A stretch of 64,000 nt of DNA, from the NCBI RefSeq assembly GCF_026191115.1, contig NZ_JAPHOT010000001.1, positions 682,001 to 746,000 of the forward strand. Direction: 5' to 3'. Both the position numbers and the translations under genes were made by a program. Shown piece by piece: positions 59,819-64,000 of the stretch (within the stretch, counting starts at the first letter, position 1; the number at the start of each line of letters is the position of its first letter). The notes under the pieces were generated by a model, which worked only from the letters and a program-made list of their open reading frames with translations, did not search any database and was not told the DNA's origin. The stretch comes from Legionella sp. PATHC035 (lineage in GTDB: Bacteria; Pseudomonadota; Gammaproteobacteria; Legionellales; Legionellaceae).

Positions 59819-59848
59819 TTGCTAGACATTGCGAAATGGTAATAGAAT
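59819..59848 (+). promoter_or_regulatory. Predicted ftsB promoter
   Basis: TTGCTA (59819-59824) and TAGAAT (59843-59848) with an 18-base spacer, 34 bases before the ftsB ATG. Moderate match only. Confidence 0.4.
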
Positions 59849-59882
59849 GGTTAAAGGATAATCTTTTAACGAAGCAAAACCT

Positions 59883-60152
59883 ATGCGCCCTTTGTTTATC
59901 ATTTTGATTGTTTCTCTAGTTGTTTTACAACATAAGTTGTGGCTGGGCGATGGAAATTTAATTCAATGGCATAATCTTGAAAAAAAACTCGCTGCTCACG
60001 AGCAGGAAAATAATAAATTAACAACCCGTAATCGGGTACTTGAAGCGGATATCAGGGAGTTAAAAAGTGGCGATCAAGCCCTAGAGGAGCAAGCACGCTA
60101 TGAGCTCGGAATGGTAAAAGTTAATGAAGTCTATTACCAATTCGTAGATTAG
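59883..60152 (+). CDS. ftsB: Cell division protein FtsB
   Basis: The 89-residue bitopic protein has one N-terminal membrane helix (about 3-20), then a leucine-zipper-like coiled coil (about 30-65, LEKKLAAHEQENNKLTTRN) and the family ending EEQARYELGMVKVNEVYYQ. It joins FtsL and FtsQ in the divisome. In many gammaproteobacteria ftsB precedes ispD; here it stands alone. Confidence 0.93.
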   Translation: MRPLFIILIVSLVVLQHKLWLGDGNLIQWHNLEKKLAAHEQENNKLTTRNRVLEADIRELKSGDQALEEQARYELGMVKVNEVYYQFVD

Positions 60153-60284
60153 AAGTAATCGCTCAAGCTTTATTCTAACATTGATTCAACCGTTTACACT
60201 TACTCACATCCTGCGCTTAAATCGAACCATTCTCCATGGATACTGAACACAGAATAAATCGATCATGATGGTCCTGTATTGACA

Positions 60285-61166
60285 TCAAGCAGTCAATAAT
60301 TCGAGATAGTCAGGGGGTTGCTTATTCCATAGACTCAATACAAAGCCGCCTCCACCAGATCCTGTCGGTTTTACGGCGAGTGCCCCTTCTGCGCTCAACC
60401 AATTCATATGTTGTTGCAAACTTTCACTAACTAGATTCCATTGATAAAAGCAATCAGCGGCCTTATTAATTGCTTGGGCTAAAGAGCTTATTGCATCTGC
60501 ACCACCTTGCTCTAAAGCAGCTCTTGCTTCTTCAACCGCATCAACCATTTGCTCATCAATTTGTTGAGCCAAAATGGGATTATTAGTCCATAAATTCTGA
60601 ACTTGATGAATACAATGCGATGTAATGCCAATTTGTTTGCATGAAGACAAAAAAAACTGTGGGAAAATTTTTTGCTGCAGGGGCATAATAGATCCCTCTT
60701 TAAAATAAACCCCTTTCTCAGTAGCGACTCCAGCAACATCAAGTCCGCTGCTTTTTCCATGGAATAAATGTTCTAGTTCTTTTGCAAAAGCATTACACTG
60801 ATCGTGCTCTATCATTTTTTGCGCACAAAACCAACGACTCATTGCCACACAAAGAGCTGCTGAAGCGCCCATACCAGCGCCCACAGGGATCGAACTGTCT
60901 AAATGAAAATAGCCACCTATTTGGTTTAGAGAGCGTCCTAACAAGTGCATTCCATGTTCCAGCACGCTCCAAAACAACAGTTGCATATCAGCACCGCTGC
61001 TCCCAGTATAATCAGCTCCTAAAGAAGACCCTGCCGCAGAATAATTGAGCGTTAATTTCTTTTCCTTAATTGGAAATACTAAGGCTGGATGTCCTCGTAC
61101 TACAGCATGTTCACCTGCTAAAATCCACTTACCAAAAGTTGTAGTCTCAAAATCAAAGAACGTCAT
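60285..61166 (-). CDS. Mevalonate kinase (GHMP family)
   Basis: The 293-residue GHMP kinase starts with GKWILAGEHAVVRGHPALVFP, the mevalonate-kinase N-terminal motif. The ATP loop is SIPVGAGMGASAALCVA (about 92-108), and motif 3 is KPTGSGGGGFVLSLW near the C-terminus. It phosphorylates mevalonate at the C5 hydroxyl. The start overlaps the upstream diphosphomevalonate decarboxylase stop, so the two are one operon. The mevalonate route is known in Legionella and Coxiella but rare in gammaproteobacteria. Confidence 0.88.
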   Translation of the reverse strand: MTFFDFETTTFGKWILAGEHAVVRGHPALVFPIKEKKLTLNYSAAGSSLGADYTGSSGADMQLLFWSVLEHGMHLLGRSLNQIGGYFHLDSSIPVGAGMGASAALCVAMSRWFCAQKMIEHDQCNAFAKELEHLFHGKSSGLDVAGVATEKGVYFKEGSIMPLQQKIFPQFFLSSCKQIGITSHCIHQVQNLWTNNPILAQQIDEQMVDAVEEARAALEQGGADAISSLAQAINKAADCFYQWNLVSESLQQHMNWLSAEGALAVKPTGSGGGGFVLSLWNKQPPDYLELLTA

Positions 61167-62100
61167 AATTCCCTACTAAATAATCACGTTTAAATTCACG
61201 TGCTAAGTCTGCCTGGTTGGGACGATATAATAAATGAATGTTTGGTCCAGCATCCATAGTGACTATGGGACCATCCCCTTTTTTATTCCAAAAATTTTCC
61301 AAGTGATGCAGTAGGTCAGTACAACTTTCCGTCATGTAAGTAAAGGGTTGTTCACAAGTAGTAAACAGACGATGCATATCTTGAAATTCTTTCCAGCAGG
61401 TTTGATATGCCGCAGTCCAATCTTCCGTCATTAAAGCATCTAATAAAAGCTTTAGGTTCTCTCTTGCTCTTTGGCTGCGTGTTTCATAAAAAGGACTACT
61501 CTTGACTCGTTGATGGGCTTCACTGGAGGGGACTTCTTTCTTTTTATTACTAATCACGACACCTTGGTAAATTAATTCTTGATAAGGCAAATCCACTTCT
61601 TTAACTTCATTGTCATCCCATAAAGCCCAAGGAGAATAAAAAGATCGACACGACGAACCTGATCCCAAACGGCTGAGCTGGGCTTGTTCATCAATGGAAG
61701 GCATGGGTTTATTGGTTAGCTCACTCAAAGCAACAACAGCACAGCGCGTTAATGCCGCAAAACTTGAAGCAGAACTTGCCATACCACTACTGTGAGGAAA
61801 GTTATTGCACGATTGCACTAAAAAACCACCCTCATAGCCAAAGTATGTTTTTATGCGGGCTAAATGATCAAGAAATCTTTTTTGACCCTCTGAGGAAAGT
61901 ACAAAATGTTCAATTCCAGCAGGTATTATAAGCGGTTCCCAAATATCTTTTTTTGAGCTTATTTTTTCAAGCCTTACCGTACTTTTGAGTTCATTTAAAG
62001 TATAGGATAGCGACGGGTTATCAGGAGTATTTGCATTATCCTTTTTTCCCATATATTTGATCAAAGCAATATTAGCTGGGGCATGGGCTAGCCAATACAT
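61153..62100 (-). CDS. mvaD: Diphosphomevalonate decarboxylase
   Basis: The ATG at 62100 has an AAGGAG site six bases upstream and gives 315 residues; the frame is open seven codons further. APANIALIKYMGKKD is the N-terminal signature, and NFPHSSGMASSASSFAALT (about 102-120) is the phosphate-binding loop. SRLGSGSSCRSFYSPWALW carries further active-site residues, and the catalytic Asp lies in TMDAGPNIHLLY. It makes isopentenyl diphosphate from mevalonate diphosphate with ATP. It is coupled to mevalonate kinase; a phosphomevalonate kinase is not in the window. Confidence 0.92.
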   Translation of the reverse strand: MYWLAHAPANIALIKYMGKKDNANTPDNPSLSYTLNELKSTVRLEKISSKKDIWEPLIIPAGIEHFVLSSEGQKRFLDHLARIKTYFGYEGGFLVQSCNNFPHSSGMASSASSFAALTRCAVVALSELTNKPMPSIDEQAQLSRLGSGSSCRSFYSPWALWDDNEVKEVDLPYQELIYQGVVISNKKKEVPSSEAHQRVKSSPFYETRSQRARENLKLLLDALMTEDWTAAYQTCWKEFQDMHRLFTTCEQPFTYMTESCTDLLHHLENFWNKKGDGPIVTMDAGPNIHLLYRPNQADLAREFKRDYLVGNYDVL

Positions 62101-62134
62101 ATTTTTCTCCTTGGAATCCATAAATTAGTTCAAT

Positions 62135-62166
62135 GCAGCCTGGGTGAAGGCAAAGCCGTAACCCAG
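62135..62166. repeat. REP-like repeat fragment
   Basis: GCAGCCTGGGTGAAGGCAAA followed by GCCGTAACCCAG, a member of the CAGCCTGG-to-CCCAG group, in the gap between mvaD and cpoB. The outer CTGGGT/ACCCAG bases pair. Confidence 0.5.
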
Positions 62167-62198
62167 AACTTCAGAGTTACGCATAAAAAATTTATTAA

Positions 62199-63176
62199 TT
62201 AAATCGTACGTAATCTTGAATTAGCCAATTGAGCAGTAGGTGTACCAGGATAAGCTCTTACTACTTGTTGCAGGAATTTCTGAGCCTCTTGCTTATTACC
62301 TTGTGCAGCATAGGCATAACCAGTCTTGAGCATGCTTGCTGCAGACTTACTTGAGGTAGGGAATTGTTGTAAAACGACATTAAAATGTTCAATAGCCTTA
62401 GAATAATCTTTTTTAGCTAAATAAAGCTCTCCAAGCCAATATTGAGCATTAGCAGTATAACCACCCCTAGGATATTTTTGCACAAATCCATTCATAGAAA
62501 TGATAGCGTCGTCATATCGCTTGTTTTTTACTAACTCATAAGCTGCTAAATAGCTAATTTGTTCGTCAGCGGGATTCGCTCTCGAAGTAGAAACAGCAGC
62601 AGGGGCTGGTATGGAAGCCGATTTACTCGCTTGGACATCAGACGTGGGGGTAACTGTTTTGGGAGCTGGTTCTTTAGAACCAACGGAAAGATCCATTGCC
62701 GGCTTATTAGCCGATGCTTTATTTGGCGATACTTTCGCAGAACTGGTTCCGCTCAAACGAGCATCTAAATCTTTATAAAAAGCAACTTGCTGTTGCTGCA
62801 ACAATTTTAAATCGTGAGCTTGTACTTCTAATTGGCCACGGAGTTCTTGTACTTCTTGTTGTAAGCTTTGGATTTTATCAATCAGCTTTGCATTATCGGT
62901 AATATTATTATTCGATTCATTTGCTTGATCATCTTTAGCAAGCGCAGGTTCATCATCCGTTTGGGAGTTATCGATGGTGTAACTCTCATTCCGAGCTACA
63001 TCATACTGTCTACTTTCAGCACCGTACTTTGAGCCAACAGGCGCATCATACGCCTGTTGTTCCTCACTAATTGCAAAATTTTCACTATCATCAACCACAG
63101 GCGCCTCTGACCAACAGGTCAAAGGAAGGATTAACATAAAGCCAGCAGCGATAATGTGTTTTTTGCAATTAATCAT
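62199..63176 (-). CDS. cpoB: Cell division coordinator CpoB (YbgF), Tol-Pal associated
   Basis: The 325-residue periplasmic protein has a signal peptide (about 1-23), an acidic spacer, a coiled coil (about 97-140, KLIDKIQSLQQEVQELRGQL) for trimer formation, a Pro/Ala/Ser linker, and three C-terminal TPR repeats (about 205-320) with AAYELVKNKRYDDAI and AQYWLGELYLAKKDYSKAIEHF. CpoB adjusts PBP1B activity and links it to Tol constriction. Its start overlaps the pal stop. The acidic insert before the coiled coil is longer than in E. coli. Confidence 0.94.
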   Translation of the reverse strand: MINCKKHIIAAGFMLILPLTCWSEAPVVDDSENFAISEEQQAYDAPVGSKYGAESRQYDVARNESYTIDNSQTDDEPALAKDDQANESNNNITDNAKLIDKIQSLQQEVQELRGQLEVQAHDLKLLQQQQVAFYKDLDARLSGTSSAKVSPNKASANKPAMDLSVGSKEPAPKTVTPTSDVQASKSASIPAPAAVSTSRANPADEQISYLAAYELVKNKRYDDAIISMNGFVQKYPRGGYTANAQYWLGELYLAKKDYSKAIEHFNVVLQQFPTSSKSAASMLKTGYAYAAQGNKQEAQKFLQQVVRAYPGTPTAQLANSRLRTI

Positions 63177-63700
63177 CTTGTTGCCTCATAAGTAAATTCA
63201 ACACGTCGGTTTTGTGCGTGTGATGCTTCATCATGTCCTAAGTTAATTGGACGCTCTTTACCATAGCTAACGACACGAACTTGTTGTCTGCTCACACCGG
63301 CCATACGTAAAATATCAGCTACGGTATTTGCTCGACGCTCACCAAGAGCTACGTTATATTCACGGCTACCACGCTCATCAGTATGCCCAGCAACTAACAC
63401 TCGAGCACCAGGATGCGTCTTCAAGTATTCTGCCTGAGCATTAACTGACGGTAAATATTTGGGAGCCAAATTACTGTCATCATAGGAGAACAAATACAAT
63501 TGATTATGGGGTGCCTGAGTTGTATAAGACTCACCTGGTTCTTGACCAGCAAAATGAGTAAATTGTCCTAGACCTTGAGCAGAAGCCTCAGCTTCGTTCA
63601 CACCTACTCCTTCAGCACTACCTGGTGCTTTAGAACAAGCAGCAACTAAAACAGCACTCGCTACAAGCAGACCTAATTTACAAAATGATCCGGCTTTCAT
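63173..63700 (-). CDS. pal: Peptidoglycan-associated lipoprotein Pal
   Basis: The ATG at 63700 has an AAGGAG site seven bases upstream and gives 175 residues. The lipobox is VAAC (Cys about 22). The OmpA_C domain (about 65-173) includes LYLFSYDDSNLAPKYLP, VAGHTDERGSREYNVALGERRA and QNRRVEFTY. Pal anchors the outer membrane to peptidoglycan and is a known Legionella surface antigen. tolB should lie upstream, but none of it is visible in the 300 bases before the window edge. Confidence 0.96.
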   Translation of the reverse strand: MKAGSFCKLGLLVASAVLVAACSKAPGSAEGVGVNEAEASAQGLGQFTHFAGQEPGESYTTQAPHNQLYLFSYDDSNLAPKYLPSVNAQAEYLKTHPGARVLVAGHTDERGSREYNVALGERRANTVADILRMAGVSRQQVRVVSYGKERPINLGHDEASHAQNRRVEFTYEATR

Positions 63701-64000
63701 CCTCAATCTCCTTCGTTCTTCTTATTATTGATAAATTTCAAAATCCCATATAGGGCTCATGGGGGCACATTGTACAATTCTTTTTATTTTTTGGCTACAG
63801 TACTATGTGATCATAATTAACCAAATTGTAGTATTGGTGAAGTGCCACGCGTTCGGATGGTTTTGGCAATCCCGAGAAGGACCTCCATGCTGTAGCACCA
63901 TGTTTCGATAAGAGCCTCCTCGCTAGACTCGCGATGACACTGCTCTAATGTTGTATATGAGATACCACAAACTGTGCGAGAATTGCAGTAAACTGTTGCG
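63701..64000. other. Intergenic region upstream of pal with a GTCATCGCGAG repeat
   Basis: The first 100 bases are AT-rich and should hold the pal promoter. From about 63880 to 63950 a repeat of the GTCATCGCGAG group lies, with GAGGAGGCTC inside. The last 50 bases may belong to the end of a gene outside the window (see the entry at 63817-63999). Confidence 0.45.
63817..63999 (-). CDS. Possible C-terminal end of an unknown ORF running off the edge
   Basis: A minus-strand frame is open from the window edge to TAA at 63817, giving 60 residues. The first 21 residues (VYCNSRTVCGISYTTLEQC) have a C-x6-C-x-n-C spacing that recalls small exported DUF3551-type proteins. The rest (HRESSEEALIETW onward) is the translation of the dispersed repeat, so the natural end of the gene may have been replaced. 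Coding status is doubtful. Confidence 0.25.
   Translation of the reverse strand, partial: ATVYCNSRTVCGISYTTLEQCHRESSEEALIETWCYSMEVLLGIAKTIRTRGTSPILQFG

Noticed and set aside
63701-64000. tolB upstream of pal
   Set aside because: The C-terminal TolB beta-propeller motifs (such as AWSP endings) are not present in any frame of the last 300 bases.

Overview
The window is chromosomal DNA of a Legionella species. The strongest marker is the FKBP-type isomerase at 41577-42278, which reads as the Legionella Mip protein almost residue for residue. Supporting signs are a moderately AT-rich composition, the mip, serine dehydratase, accA and csrA genes lying close together (from memory, L. pneumophila has csrA and mip about ten genes apart), mevalonate-pathway genes in a gammaproteobacterium, and lone genes that look like Dot/Icm effectors. 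The species cannot be named; Mip differs at several positions from the L. pneumophila protein as I remember it.

Layout, left to right. 0-3.4 kb: end of lptA, lptB, then trpG-trpD-trpC. 3.7-9.7 kb: accessory stretch with a tiny acidic Pro/Glu/Tyr-rich ORF, a short-chain dehydrogenase, a flavin monooxygenase paired with a lipoprotein hydrolase, xseA, a rhomboid protease and a cysteine-rich exported protein. 9.7-17.5 kb: thiM-thiD, an O-antigen-ligase-like protein with a core glycosyltransferase, clpA-clpS and icd. 17.8-22.4 kb: an exported protein of unknown function, rluE, mreBCD and a ComEA-like DNA-binding protein. 22.6-31.7 kb: antiporter-nadC-murG-M20 peptidase operon, ppsA and a SulP transporter. 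31.9-36.4 kb: purB-nadB-nadA. 36.5-40 kb: three small exported or leader-like genes, tRNA-Leu(CAA) and a short membrane-protein operon. 40.2-45.4 kb: AmpG-like permease, mip, sdaA, and a YopJ-like acetyltransferase candidate. 45.5-50.2 kb: tilS, accA, a phosphopantetheinyl transferase, birA and csrA. 50.6-54.6 kb: methyltransferase, peptide transporter and a 504-residue orphan (effector candidate). 54.7-62.1 kb: lipA, a thioredoxin-CcdA-type fusion, CBS and BON proteins, cbpA-cbpM, ftsB, and mevalonate kinase with diphosphomevalonate decarboxylase. 62.2-63.7 kb: cpoB-pal.

How the genes fit together. Most of the window is core metabolism and envelope building: LPS export and assembly, cell shape (mre), peptidoglycan (murG, ampG), the Tol-Pal system, NAD synthesis (nadB, nadA and nadC, split between two operons), fatty acid, biotin and lipoate chemistry (accA, birA, lipA, Sfp-type transferase), and isoprenoid precursors. 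Between these blocks sit short accessory segments that carry the less usual content. No rRNA, CRISPR array, transposase, integrase or phage module was seen. Intergenic spaces between convergent genes often hold imperfect palindromes of at least two dispersed repeat types, which probably double as terminators.

The points most worth a second look are the YopJ-like ORF (43950-44978), the orphan effector candidate (53090-54604), a cysteine-rich CC-GG-C-C-C-C module shared by two distant exported proteins (9306-9653 and 36503-36976), the 48-codon TTG-start ORF at 3690-3836, and a probable repeat-derived insertion in tilS.
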